DNA of 64,000 bases. Origin: Fibrobacteria bacterium (GTDB taxonomy: Bacteria > Fibrobacterota > Fibrobacteria > UBA11236). Each line of letters opens with the position of its first letter. Positions within the stretch are counted from its first letter, which is position 1. The stretch is from NCBI GenBank assembly GCA_025360005.1, contig JANYDA010000065.1:62001-126000 (forward strand), read 5' to 3'. The notes beneath the pieces are model-generated. The model was not told the origin of the DNA. It did no database searches and was given only the letters and a program-made list of their open reading frames with translations. Position numbers and translations under genes: made by a program. Below, piece by piece: positions 43,600 to 52,598 of this stretch.

Positions 43600-45304
43600 C
43601 GAGCAGTTTCTGATATGTTCCCGAGCCGATGACCGCTCCTTGTCGGATGACATAGATGGTGTTGCAATGAAGGATGGTAGAGAGGCGGTGGGCCACCATG
43701 ATCAACGTTTTGGAGCCGGAGAGGTTCCTGATTTCCCGGGTCAATTCCTGTTCGGTAATATTGTCCACGGCGCTGGTGGCTTCGTCGAAAATCAGGATTT
43801 CCGGATCTTTGTACATGGCACGGGCTATGCCGATGCGCTGTCGCTGGCCACCGGAAAGCCGGACGCCGTTCTCTCCCACGGTCGTCCGTTCCCCATCGGG
43901 TAATTGATCGACGAATTCGAGCAGATTGGCGACCTTAAGTGCGATGCGAAGCCTGTCCGGATCCCATTCACGGCTGAAAGAAATATTGAAGGCGATGGAC
44001 TCGTCGACCAGAGCGATGGTCTGGGGGACATAGCCCAGCATCCGCCTGATGACGTTCGTGCGAAAAGGATCCACCTTCGCGCCGTCCAGCAGAAACTCGC
44101 CCTCGTCCTTTTCCTGGATGCCCGATATCAGATCGAGGAATGTGCTTTTCCCCGAGCCGGAAGTCCCCACGATCCCGATTGAGTGGCCTTTGGGAATAGA
44201 AATGGAAACGTCCCGCAAAATACGCTTATCGCCGTAGGAAAAGCCGATGCCCTTGGCCTCCAGGGATGTCTTGAACGGCAGCGAACAATCTTCCACCTTC
44301 ACTTTGAACGTCTTGGTCTTCTGGTAGAAGTCGATGATCTTGTCGATTCCGGGTCGGTAGAATTTGAAGGAGTTTAACGCCATGATCATGCGCGTGAAGG
44401 AGGGCGCCACGCGCAGCATGGCGGCGATACCCACCCCGACCATGGGGAGCAGGTTGTTCGTGTCCTTTTTTGTCCCCAAGAAAAGCACGATCCCGATGCA
44501 TAAGAACAGGAAGATGGCATATTCTATCGCGGTTTTGGGAACGCTTCCCATCAGATTGAAGCGCCAGGTGGTATCAAGGAACTGCCTGGAAATGACGGTG
44601 TTCTCTTCCTGAATGTGCTTCTCTATCCCCATGACCTTGATGTCCTTGATGGCGGTGATGGTCGCGAAGGCAAGCTTGTGCTTGGCATCCTCGAATTTGG
44701 CTTGCCTCTTCCCGTAGGCTTGGGTCCAACGCACTACGGTTGCCTGAAGCGACACGCCGATGATTATGAATATGAGCAATGCGGCTATGGTGACCGCAGG
44801 GCTGATGGCCAGAGAAATCAGCAGGAACATCCCCAAGAAAACACCGTCGTTGAGGATAGTGGCCACAGCGGATAGGCAAAGGGTAGCGTGAACCGGGGAG
44901 TTGTAAATCATGTAGATCAATTGCGAACCCGGAAACTGCTGGAAGACGCTGTAACGGCAAGTCAACAATCGTTCATACATTTCTTCCGTCAGACGATATG
45001 TTAGGTTAGCTGTGGCCTTGTGCTGGTATTGATTCAGGGCAAGTACCAGAACCGTCTTGACGGTATACAGCGCGACCAGGGCGATGCCCACAATAATCAC
45101 CAATCTATCCGGGTTATTTACGCCGAACAGATCCATCGCGTGCTGGAGTCGGAACTTGGAAATTGCCTTGGCCGGGTCCGAAACCAGTTTGATGTATGGG
45201 AACAGGACAACAATCCCGACCAGATCGAGAAGGGCGTTCAAAAACAAAACGAAGCTCAACAGGGCGAACCGGCTATATCCGAAGAACCGGAAGATGAAAA
45301 CCAT
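43541..45304 (-). CDS. ABC transporter with fused permease and ATPase, PglK/MsbA-like flippase
   Basis: 587 residues. N-terminal six-helix exporter domain (about 1-320) and C-terminal nucleotide-binding domain: Walker A GIVGTSGSGKSTFLDLI (about 381-397), Q-loop YVPQTIAL, signature VRLSGGQRQRIGIARAM, Walker B ILIFDEATSAVD and the switch His in AHRLST. The pattern is closest to the PglK/WlaB group, which flips undecaprenyl-linked oligosaccharides. No Wzx-type flippase is in the window, so this protein is a good candidate to move the lipid-linked repeat unit to the Wzy-like polymerase. Divergent from the glycosyltransferase gene at 45509. Confidence 0.9.
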   Translation of the reverse strand: MVFIFRFFGYSRFALLSFVLFLNALLDLVGIVVLFPYIKLVSDPAKAISKFRLQHAMDLFGVNNPDRLVIIVGIALVALYTVKTVLVLALNQYQHKATANLTYRLTEEMYERLLTCRYSVFQQFPGSQLIYMIYNSPVHATLCLSAVATILNDGVFLGMFLLISLAISPAVTIAALLIFIIIGVSLQATVVRWTQAYGKRQAKFEDAKHKLAFATITAIKDIKVMGIEKHIQEENTVISRQFLDTTWRFNLMGSVPKTAIEYAIFLFLCIGIVLFLGTKKDTNNLLPMVGVGIAAMLRVAPSFTRMIMALNSFKFYRPGIDKIIDFYQKTKTFKVKVEDCSLPFKTSLEAKGIGFSYGDKRILRDVSISIPKGHSIGIVGTSGSGKSTFLDLISGIQEKDEGEFLLDGAKVDPFRTNVIRRMLGYVPQTIALVDESIAFNISFSREWDPDRLRIALKVANLLEFVDQLPDGERTTVGENGVRLSGGQRQRIGIARAMYKDPEILIFDEATSAVDNITEQELTREIRNLSGSKTLIMVAHRLSTILHCNTIYVIRQGAVIGSGTYQKLLDENEFFRELHNLQAVESRS

Positions 45305-45508
45305 CGGCCGTCAGGTTCCCGCGCGCTTACGCGCTTCCAGATATAATACGTTCTTTTGCCGATTCATGCCTGTTCTTTGCCTTGAAATACGGGGCTTTCC
45401 GCCCTTTATTGTGTTCCGCGACGGGGACCAAATATACCATATTTCCCCGATGTCACCAGCCTTGCGCTACTTGGCATGCCCCAGTCCATTTCCTAATCTT
45501 GGAACTCC

Positions 45509-46417
45509 ATGTCGCTCGCCCCAATAGCCTTGTTCGTCTATCGCCGCCCGGATCACACTCGGCGCTGCCTGGAAAAATTGCGAGAGAATGCTTTGGCGGA
45601 CCAGAGCGAACTATTCGTTTTTTCCGACGGTCCCAAGAACCCGGATGCCCAAGCGGGAGTGCGCCAAGTGCGCGACCTTTTCAAGGCATTGCAGGGATTC
45701 CGCAGCGTCACCTTGATCGAAAGCGAAGGCAACCTTGGCCTCGCCAAATCCATCATCGCCGGCGTTACGGACATCGTGGAGCGGTTCGGCAACGTCATCG
45801 TCCTTGAGGACGATTTGTTGACCTCGCCATTTTTCTTGCGCTATATGAACGAGGCCCTTGAGTTCTATCGCGACCAGGAAGAGGTGGCCAGCATCCATGG
45901 CTACTTCTATCCCGTGCAGGGAAACCTGCCGGAAACTTTCTTTCTCCGGGGGGCGGATTGTTGGGGATGGGCCACTTGGAAAAGGGCTTGGTCGTTATTC
46001 GATCCGGACGGAATGAAGCTGCTTAACCGGCTTCGGAGCGAGGGTCTCACGAACTCTTTTGACCGTAACGGCGCCTTTCCCTACACCCACATGCTGGAAG
46101 AACAGATAGCCGGCAAAAACGATTCCTGGGCGGTACGCTGGTACGCCAGCGCTTTCCTGGCAGGAAAGCTCACCTTGTATCCCGGCCGGTCCCTGGTGCA
46201 AAACATCGGAATGGATTCCCTGGGGACGCATTCTACCGCGACCAATGCTTTCGAAGTGAACCTGGCGGACAGACCGGTGACCATCGACGCCATCCCCTTG
46301 CTGGAGGAGCCCGTGGTCCTGCGCGAGCTCGATATTTTCTTCAAATCCTTGCGGCCTTCCTTGGTAAGGCGCATCGTGAACCGGCTGATAGCCCTGCTGA
46401 AGTCCGGAAAGGCGTGA
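45509..46417 (+). CDS. glycosyltransferase (GT-A fold), 302 aa
   Basis: Begins MSLAPIALFVYRRPDHTRRCLEKL, the typical start of one GT2-related family; LFVFSDGPKNPDA, IESEGNLGLAKSI, VIVLEDDLLTSPFFLRYMNEAL (metal-binding acidic motif) and WGWATWKRAWSLFDPD follow. Cytoplasmic, transfers a sugar from a nucleotide donor. First of five plus-strand genes (45509-50351). The 204-base region upstream, shared with the divergent ABC gene, contains TATAAT at 45342-45347 but no clear -35. Confidence 0.85.
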   Translation: MSLAPIALFVYRRPDHTRRCLEKLRENALADQSELFVFSDGPKNPDAQAGVRQVRDLFKALQGFRSVTLIESEGNLGLAKSIIAGVTDIVERFGNVIVLEDDLLTSPFFLRYMNEALEFYRDQEEVASIHGYFYPVQGNLPETFFLRGADCWGWATWKRAWSLFDPDGMKLLNRLRSEGLTNSFDRNGAFPYTHMLEEQIAGKNDSWAVRWYASAFLAGKLTLYPGRSLVQNIGMDSLGTHSTATNAFEVNLADRPVTIDAIPLLEEPVVLRELDIFFKSLRPSLVRRIVNRLIALLKSGKA

Positions 46418-46430
46418 AGAAGGAGATCCA

Positions 46431-47243
46431 ATGACGGCGCATTCACCCAAGTGGAGGAGAATCACCAAGGGATTGGTACCGCCCCTGATACTGAGACTGG
46501 CCCGTGGTGGGAACGGGCTGGGCTTCCTGGGGGATTTTCCCAGCTGGCAAGACGCCCAGACTGCCTGTTCAGGATACGATGAACCTTCCATCATGGAAAA
46601 GGTCTCGGCAGCCACCCAAGCGGTGGTGGAAGGGCGCGCGGTGTTCGAACGGGACTCTGTGCTCTTCGATAGGCCGCAATACACTTGGCCCTTACTGGCC
46701 ATCCTCCTAAAGATTGCGGCCGAAAACGGAAACCGTTTGCAGGTCCTGGATTTTGGCGGTTCCCTGGGCAGCACCTATCGGCAATGCCGTGGCTTCATTC
46801 CAAGGGCGACGGCGATCGAATGGAGCGTAGTGGAACAGGCCGCCTTCGTGGCGCGCGGCCGGGAGCGCTTTCAGACCGCTGAACTCCGGTTCCATGCCGG
46901 CATAGCGGAATGCCTCGCTGTATCCAAGGCTTCTTGCCTACTGCTCTCCAGCGTTCTGCAATACCTGGAAGCTCCTTACGCCTTTCTTTCGGAGGCGGTA
47001 GGAATGGGTTTCGAGTCCATCGTGGTGGATCGGACGCCTTTCTCGGTTTCCGGTCGGGATAGGATAGTCAAGCAGGTAGTGCCACCGGAAATCTACGCCG
47101 CCAGCTATCCTGCCAGGCTGCTGGACAAGGAAAAACTCCTCGCATGTTTCGCGGGCAAATACCGGGTCGAAGCCGAATTTCCGACTCTGGACGGGTTCGA
47201 TGACAAAGCCGAATTCAAAGGATTTTTCCTGACGAGGACATAA
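46431..47243 (+). CDS. methyltransferase, TIGR04325 family, 270 aa
   Basis: Putative SAM methyltransferase of a family found in O-antigen and capsule loci. WQDAQTACSGYDEPSIMEKV near 39-58, LQVLDFGGSLGSTYRQCRGFI (motif I), EWSVVEQAAFVARGRERF, LLLSSVLQYLEAPYAFL and VVDRTPFSV. Start ATG 46431 has a very good site (AAGGAGATCCA). Substrate unknown, presumably a sugar. Fourteen bases after the glycosyltransferase. Confidence 0.85.
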   Translation: MTAHSPKWRRITKGLVPPLILRLARGGNGLGFLGDFPSWQDAQTACSGYDEPSIMEKVSAATQAVVEGRAVFERDSVLFDRPQYTWPLLAILLKIAAENGNRLQVLDFGGSLGSTYRQCRGFIPRATAIEWSVVEQAAFVARGRERFQTAELRFHAGIAECLAVSKASCLLLSSVLQYLEAPYAFLSEAVGMGFESIVVDRTPFSVSGRDRIVKQVVPPEIYAASYPARLLDKEKLLACFAGKYRVEAEFPTLDGFDDKAEFKGFFLTRT

Positions 47244-47312
47244 GGCATTACGGGCCGCGTTTGGGTCTTCCATCTTGGAACCCCTACCCCCATTTCTTAC
47301 CTTAACCGTAGC

Positions 47313-48326
47313 ATGAACGATATCGGATGGAATCCAAAAGATTTCCAAGGCACCTCCATCCTCATCACCGGCGGCTTGGGCTTCATCGGTTCGAATCTGG
47401 CGCGCCGCCTGGTCGGCCTTGGCGCCAAAGTGACCCTGGCCGACAGCCTCATCCCCACTTACGGGGGAAACCTCTTCAATGTCCAGGATATAGAATCCAA
47501 GGTCAAGATCAATATCACGGACGTGCGGGATCCGCATGCAATGGCCTACCTCATCCAAGGTAAGGATTTCCTCTTCAACCTGGCCGGCCAGACCAGCCAT
47601 CTGGACTCCATGACCGACCCACGCGTGGATTTGGACATCAACGCCTCTGCCCAGCTTTCCATTCTGGAAGCCTGCCGCAAGCATAACCTGGGCATCAAGA
47701 TCGTCTTCGCCAGCACGCGGCAGATATACGGCAAACCGGAATACCTGCCGGTGGACGAGAAGCATCCCATCCGCCCGGTGGACGTCAACGGCATCAACAA
47801 GCTCGCCGGCGAGTGGTACCACCTGCTCTATAACAACGTTTACGGCATCAAGGCCTGCGCCCTGCGCCTGACCAATACCTACGGTCCCGGAATGCGCGTC
47901 AAGGATGCGCGCCAGACCTTCTTGGGGATCTGGATCCGCCTACTCATCGAAGGCAAGCCCATCAAGGTGTTCGGGGACGGTTTGCAAGTGCGCGATTTCA
48001 ATTACGTGGACGATGTGGTCGACGCCATGCTTTCGGCGGCCCTCACTCCTTCGGCTTTTGGCGAGATCTTCAATCTCGGCAGCCGCGAACACATCAACCT
48101 CAAGGACCTGGCGGCCATGATGACGGAGTTGTACGGCAAGGGGAGTTACGATATCGTACCGTTCCCGCCGGATCGCAAAGCCATCGACATCGGGGACTAT
48201 TATTCCGAATTCGCCAAAGCGGAAAAAATTCTCGGCTGGTCCCCCAAAGTGGATTTGCGCCATGGTCTGAAAAGCAGCTTGGACTATTACATCCGGGACT
48301 ACAAGCAGTACTGGGAACCCGCATGA
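47313..48326 (+). CDS. NAD-dependent epimerase/dehydratase with Asn in place of the catalytic Tyr
   Basis: 337-residue extended SDR. SILITGGLGFIGSNLARRL (about 15-33) binds NAD; FNLAGQTSHLDSMTDPRVD, VFASTRQIYGKPEYLPVDE and RLTNTYGPGM are typical of sugar-nucleotide enzymes. At the YxxxK site the sequence reads NGINK (residues 159-163), so the usual tyrosine is asparagine. The lysine and the preceding Ser/Thr remain. The overall protein is well preserved, so it is either a family with an altered mechanism or a binding protein. Overlaps the aminotransferase gene as ATGA, suggesting paired action on one keto-sugar. Confidence 0.87.
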   Translation: MNDIGWNPKDFQGTSILITGGLGFIGSNLARRLVGLGAKVTLADSLIPTYGGNLFNVQDIESKVKINITDVRDPHAMAYLIQGKDFLFNLAGQTSHLDSMTDPRVDLDINASAQLSILEACRKHNLGIKIVFASTRQIYGKPEYLPVDEKHPIRPVDVNGINKLAGEWYHLLYNNVYGIKACALRLTNTYGPGMRVKDARQTFLGIWIRLLIEGKPIKVFGDGLQVRDFNYVDDVVDAMLSAALTPSAFGEIFNLGSREHINLKDLAAMMTELYGKGSYDIVPFPPDRKAIDIGDYYSEFAKAEKILGWSPKVDLRHGLKSSLDYYIRDYKQYWEPA

Positions 48327-49417
48327 TCCTGATGAACGATTTCAAAGCCGAACCGGAAGAACTCAAGGCGGCCGAGATCCGCGCTGGGGAGAGAGTAATC
48401 CGATCCGGCTGGTACATCCTGGGGAACGAGTTGAAGGCTTTCGAGGGGCGCTGGGCGGAACGCTGCGGCTCGCCCCATTGCCTGGGCGTCGGAAACGGCA
48501 TGGATGCCATCGAGATCGGCTTTCGCGCCGTGGGCATCGGACCCGGCGACGAAGTGATCACCACCTCCATGACCGCCTTCGCCTCCGTGCTGGCGGTGAT
48601 CCGCGCGGGCGCCACGCCCATTCTGGCCGATATCGACCCCGAAACGGGCCTGCTGGATCCGAATAGCGTAAAGCGCTGCATTACCCCGAAGACCAAAGGC
48701 GTACTGCTGGTTCATCTCTACGGCCAGGTAAGGGCCATGGATACCTGGGTGTCGCTCTGCAAGGAAGCGGGCATCTCCCTGTTTGAAGACTGCGCCCAGG
48801 CCCACTTGGCGGCCTGGAAGGGCAAGCCCGCCGGCAGCCACGGGGAATGGGGCGCCTATAGTTTCTACCCCACCAAAAACCTGGGGGCCCCGGGAGACGG
48901 CGGCGCGCTGGTAACCCATCGCGCCGACGTGGCGGATAAGGCTTCCCGGCTGCGCAACTACGGCCAAAGCAAGCGCTACTATCATTCTGACCTGGGCCTC
49001 AATAGCCGCTTGGACGAGATCCAGGCCGCTATCCTGAGTGCCCGGTTGGATTGGCTGGACGTGTTCACTAAGCGTCGCCAAGCGGTCGCCGAGCGCTATC
49101 GCAACGGTATCCGCAATCCAAAAGTGCTTTTGCTGGCCGCCCCTCTGGAAACGGAAAACCACGTCTACCACCTGTTCCCCATCCTTTGCAAGGATCGGGA
49201 CGGCCTGATGGCGCATCTCAAGACCCACGGCGTGGAATCCCTCATCCATTATCCCGTGCCTGTCCATGAGCAGGAACCTTGTCTCCGGATCGGACGGGAT
49301 CCCAAGGGTCTGGCCGCTGCGGAAAAACATGCCGCGACCTGTCTTTCCATCCCCTGCTATCCCCAGATCACGGACTCCCAGATCGAGGCCGTCATCGGCG
49401 CCGTGAATGCTTTCTAA
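48323..49417 (+). CDS. DegT/DnrJ/EryC1/StrS-type sugar aminotransferase, 364 aa
   Basis: PLP-dependent transamination of a keto-sugar nucleotide. GVGNGMDAIEIGFRAVGIGPGDEVITTSMT (about 56-85), FEDCAQAHLAAWKGK (Asp and Gln around PLP), AYSFYPTKNLGAPGDGG with the Schiff-base Lys, and GLNSRLDEIQAAIL. By pattern it resembles FdtB/QdtB-like 3-aminotransferases. ATG 48323 overlaps the previous stop, and the next gene starts 11 bases before its own stop. Confidence 0.9.
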   Translation: MILMNDFKAEPEELKAAEIRAGERVIRSGWYILGNELKAFEGRWAERCGSPHCLGVGNGMDAIEIGFRAVGIGPGDEVITTSMTAFASVLAVIRAGATPILADIDPETGLLDPNSVKRCITPKTKGVLLVHLYGQVRAMDTWVSLCKEAGISLFEDCAQAHLAAWKGKPAGSHGEWGAYSFYPTKNLGAPGDGGALVTHRADVADKASRLRNYGQSKRYYHSDLGLNSRLDEIQAAILSARLDWLDVFTKRRQAVAERYRNGIRNPKVLLLAAPLETENHVYHLFPILCKDRDGLMAHLKTHGVESLIHYPVPVHEQEPCLRIGRDPKGLAAAEKHAATCLSIPCYPQITDSQIEAVIGAVNAF

Positions 49418-50351
49418 CGGGCCCGAGCAGTACTGCACTCTTTTCGACGCCAACTTCCTGCCGCAAGGCTTGGCTCTGCACGCCTCCTTGGAGAAACAGG
49501 CCCAGCCTTTCCACCTGTGGATCCTCTGCATGGACGAGGCGGTTGAGCTCCATTTGCGCAAGCTTGCGCTCCCGGATATCAGTCTCATCCCCTTGCGGGA
49601 GATCGAAACGCCGGAACTGCTGGCGATCAAGCCAGGGCGCTCCCGGGGCGAATATTGCTGGACACTGACTCCTTTCATCTTCCCGGCGGTTTTTTCCCGC
49701 GCCCCGGGTATCCTGCGCGTTACTTACCTGGACGCGGACCTTTTTTTCTTCGCGCCGCCCTCCCGGCTGCTGGCGGAATTGGATCAAAGCGGCAAGCACG
49801 TCCTCATCACTGATCATGCTTTCGATCCTGAATACGATCAGTCCGCCGCCAACGGCCGGTTCTGCGTGCAATTCCTCACCTGCAACAGGACTCCCGAAGC
49901 GCAGGCCGTTTATGACTGGTGGGGGGCGCGCTGCCTAGAATGGTGTTTCAACCGCGCGGAGGACGGCAAATTCGGGGATCAGAAATACCTGGACTCCTGG
50001 CCGGAGCGGTTCGGGGACAAGGTGCACGTGCTTAGGCAGACTGATAAGACCCTGGGCCCATGGAATTTCCGTGGACAGGGGAAAGCCGGTTTCCTACCCG
50101 TCTTCTACCACTACCATAGCCTGCGAATCGTGGAGCCGGAAAAGGTCCGCCTGTATGAAGGCTATCGCTTGGGATCCGGGGTCCGACCCCTCTATGCCCG
50201 TTATATCGAAGCGCTACGCGAAGCGAAAAGAATCCTAGCAAGTGCGGGCATACCTTTGGCCACTTTGCCGGAATCCTTCAAAAACCTGTCGCCTTACCGC
50301 CGGCTAAGGCGCGCGTTGAGCGGCAAAACGAAATATTCCCGCCTCTCCTGA
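49407..50351 (+). CDS. GT-A glycosyltransferase (GT8-like), 314 aa
   Basis: Starts QYCTLFDANFLPQGLALHASLEKQ, a pattern shared with GT8-like enzymes that begin at a nucleotide-sugar loop; VTYLDADLFFFAPP is the DxD metal site. FNFRGQGK-like end (GPWNFRGQGKAGF) and FYHYHSLRI close the fold. Last gene of the plus-strand group; convergent with the beta-helix lipoprotein (4-base gap). Acceptor and donor unknown. Confidence 0.8.
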   Translation: MLSNGPEQYCTLFDANFLPQGLALHASLEKQAQPFHLWILCMDEAVELHLRKLALPDISLIPLREIETPELLAIKPGRSRGEYCWTLTPFIFPAVFSRAPGILRVTYLDADLFFFAPPSRLLAELDQSGKHVLITDHAFDPEYDQSAANGRFCVQFLTCNRTPEAQAVYDWWGARCLEWCFNRAEDGKFGDQKYLDSWPERFGDKVHVLRQTDKTLGPWNFRGQGKAGFLPVFYHYHSLRIVEPEKVRLYEGYRLGSGVRPLYARYIEALREAKRILASAGIPLATLPESFKNLSPYRRLRRALSGKTKYSRLS

Positions 50352-50355
50352 AGAC

Positions 50356-51738
50356 TCACTTCTTCACCCCGAGTTCGTTGACGGGAAATCCCGAGATCAA
50401 ATTGTTCGCGACAACGGCATCTTCATTCTCCGTCAGCCACAGGCCGATGGATCCGGGGGCAGGTGCGCCCTTCGCGACGATCAGATTGCCGGAAACGATG
50501 GAATGGCACGCTTTCCCGAAAATGCCGTGCCTTCCCGGTTGCTGTATGGAATTCCCTTCCACCACGCAATAGGAGGCGTTGGCGATGCAGATGCCCATTT
50601 GGCCCGGTGACTGGATGAAATTACCCCGGATCAAGCAATGCCTCGCGGAAATATCGATCCCGTTGGTCGCTCCCCCCTGGATGAAATTGTCGGCGAGGAT
50701 GTTGGAGTCGGCCGATCCCTCTTTGGAACTGCTGATGGTTATGGCATGGCATAAGGGGGCCGTGCCGCTGTTGCGCACCGAGTTCCCCGATATGATGTTC
50801 CCCGTGATGATGCGGCCGGGTTCGTTGGAAAACAACCCGATACCCGATAAGCGGCAATTTTCCACGGTGTTCGCGCTGATGGTGCCATAGCGATGCGCGT
50901 ACAGCTGGATCCCATAGGCGCAGTTGCTTACCGTATTCCCGACGATGGTATTGCTCTCTCCGAATTCAGCGACAATACCTTCATCCTTGGCATTTAGGAT
51001 CGTGTTGCCGACTATGGAGTTGGACTTCGCCGGCTGGCCGGGGAATCCGGAAATGCGGATCCCCATGCCGGACTTGGCGGAATCCGAAAATCGGATGGTG
51101 TTTCCCGAAACGACGTTTCGGAAGCTGTTAAGCATGATTTGCACGCCGTCCTGCACGATGTTCCCGCGGAACACGTTGTCGGATATTCGGCAATCGGAGC
51201 TGTTTTCAATCCGGATCCCGCTATTCAAATCCCGGAATTCGCAATTGGAAACGCGACAGAATTCGGAATTGTCGGTGAGGTAGATGGCCGGCGTCTGGAC
51301 CGAATCGTTGCCGTTATAGGCTTTGTTCTGTCCCGAGAAGGCGATGTCCCGGAACTCCAGATTGCGACAGGCTGAGACCTCAACCAAAGGGAAGTCGCTG
51401 AATGCATACTTGCCCGTGTCGGGCCGGACGCGTATCAGGGTGCTTTTCCCCTCGCCAACGAATGATATGTTATCCTTGTCGCGCAGCAGGATGCGGGATT
51501 TCAGCAGATAGGAACCGCGCGGCAGGAAAATCGCGCCACCGGTGGGGGGCAGGGAGGCGACAATGCGGTTGATGGCCACGGCATCATCGTCGCTATCGTC
51601 ATCGGGAGTCGCCTTCAGGTCGGCACGGCTGGCGTCGATGGTATACATCTGATGCCCCGCGCATCCCGACAATCCCGCTCCGGCGCAAAGCGCCGCGAAG
51701 CACATCCAAGCGGTCGCCCGCACGCACCATCGGCTCAC
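50356..51738 (-). CDS. exported lipoprotein with right-handed parallel beta-helix, 460 aa
   Basis: Lipoprotein signal with lipobox LSGC (cysteine near residue 26), then GAIFLPRGSYLLKSRILLRDKDNISFVGEG, the usual beginning of pectate-lyase-like/NosD helices. About twelve turns follow with asparagine-rich ladder repeats (SNCEFRDLNSGIRIENSSDCRISDNVF; GNTVSNCAYGIQLYAH). Such proteins bind, cleave or epimerise polysaccharides. In alginate loci the beta-helix protein AlgG is the epimerase; position after MBOAT and SGNH genes recalls that order, but no AlgG catalytic motif was confirmed. GTG 51738 overlaps the upstream TGA (GTGA). Confidence 0.85.
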   Translation of the reverse strand: MSRWCVRATAWMCFAALCAGAGLSGCAGHQMYTIDASRADLKATPDDDSDDDAVAINRIVASLPPTGGAIFLPRGSYLLKSRILLRDKDNISFVGEGKSTLIRVRPDTGKYAFSDFPLVEVSACRNLEFRDIAFSGQNKAYNGNDSVQTPAIYLTDNSEFCRVSNCEFRDLNSGIRIENSSDCRISDNVFRGNIVQDGVQIMLNSFRNVVSGNTIRFSDSAKSGMGIRISGFPGQPAKSNSIVGNTILNAKDEGIVAEFGESNTIVGNTVSNCAYGIQLYAHRYGTISANTVENCRLSGIGLFSNEPGRIITGNIISGNSVRNSGTAPLCHAITISSSKEGSADSNILADNFIQGGATNGIDISARHCLIRGNFIQSPGQMGICIANASYCVVEGNSIQQPGRHGIFGKACHSIVSGNLIVAKGAPAPGSIGLWLTENEDAVVANNLISGFPVNELGVKK

Positions 51739-52598
51739 AAAGGTCCGCTTTCCAACCGCTTCCGAAGCAGACCGGCATACGTCCGCGCGGATTGCGGCAC
51801 CAGGTGGATGCCATCCGCCGTGATGTACTCGCCCGGCAGGGAATCTATCCATAAGTAACGGGAGGGAGGGAAAACCCTTTGGTATTCCTCCAACTGGTTC
51901 CTCGCCTTGGGTGAATCCTCAAGGATGGCATTGATTGGCATCACGAAGAAAATGACCTTTACTCCCCGTGCCATCAGGGAATCCACTTCCCGCGCCAGCA
52001 CCCCGGTGGAATGCCGTAGCCAATCCTGATCCGGCAACCGGGAATAATCACTTTGCTGGTTTGCAAGTAGATTCGCGAACACGTTCGCGTCGGGGACGAC
52101 GCTCTCGGTTCCCGTCTTGCTTCTCAAGCCCCCCAACAGCAGATTCACCGGGCGGTATTTCGCCTGCGCGGAAGGCAGGTAGCGCTTTAGGAAGAGGGAA
52201 AGTGGTTGGTATTGCGCCTCTACGAAGGCGGTGTCCAGATCGCGGATGAGATTGGTTTCCACCAACACCACCTTGGGGACGGTTCCGTGGCGCCGGATGA
52301 TTTCCAGACCCGTGGCCGCAGTACCGCCCGCGAAGCTGAGGTTGCGGAACCCTTTGCCAAAGTAGGACTCGTCCAGGCGCGCAGCCAGGGAAGATCCCAC
52401 GATAACCGTGTCCGCGGCCTTTTTCTCGAAGATGTAATCCTCGGCAGTGGATATGTTTTTCTCGGCCTGGTTCTGAAGGAACAGGCCTTCGGGTTTCGCG
52501 ATTTTCACCGCGACATTGTACCCCACGAAAAGGGCCAGAAAAACGGTCAGAGAGAGGGCGATTAGACTGCGTTCAGAATTGGAAGTAGATGAAGTCAC
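51735..52598 (-). CDS. SGNH-type O-acetyltransferase partner (AlgJ/AlgX-like), 287 aa
   Basis: Single N-terminal membrane anchor (about 11-31, LIALSLTVFLALFVGYNVAV) followed by a periplasmic SGNH-like domain. Block I is VIVGSSLAARLDESYF with the nucleophile Ser; block V is TADGIHLVPQSA with Asp and His. Family members take acetyl groups passed across the membrane by an MBOAT protein and place them on the polymer. Its start overlaps the MBOAT gene end by 26 bases and its stop overlaps the beta-helix start. Confidence 0.83.
   Translation of the reverse strand: MTSSTSNSERSLIALSLTVFLALFVGYNVAVKIAKPEGLFLQNQAEKNISTAEDYIFEKKAADTVIVGSSLAARLDESYFGKGFRNLSFAGGTAATGLEIIRRHGTVPKVVLVETNLIRDLDTAFVEAQYQPLSLFLKRYLPSAQAKYRPVNLLLGGLRSKTGTESVVPDANVFANLLANQQSDYSRLPDQDWLRHSTGVLAREVDSLMARGVKVIFFVMPINAILEDSPKARNQLEEYQRVFPPSRYLWIDSLPGEYITADGIHLVPQSARTYAGLLRKRLESGPL

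Noticed and set aside
45305-45508. Divergent promoter pair between the ABC and glycosyltransferase genes
   Set aside because: A TATAAT is present at 45342-45347 but no -35 at proper spacing on either strand, so no promoter is claimed.
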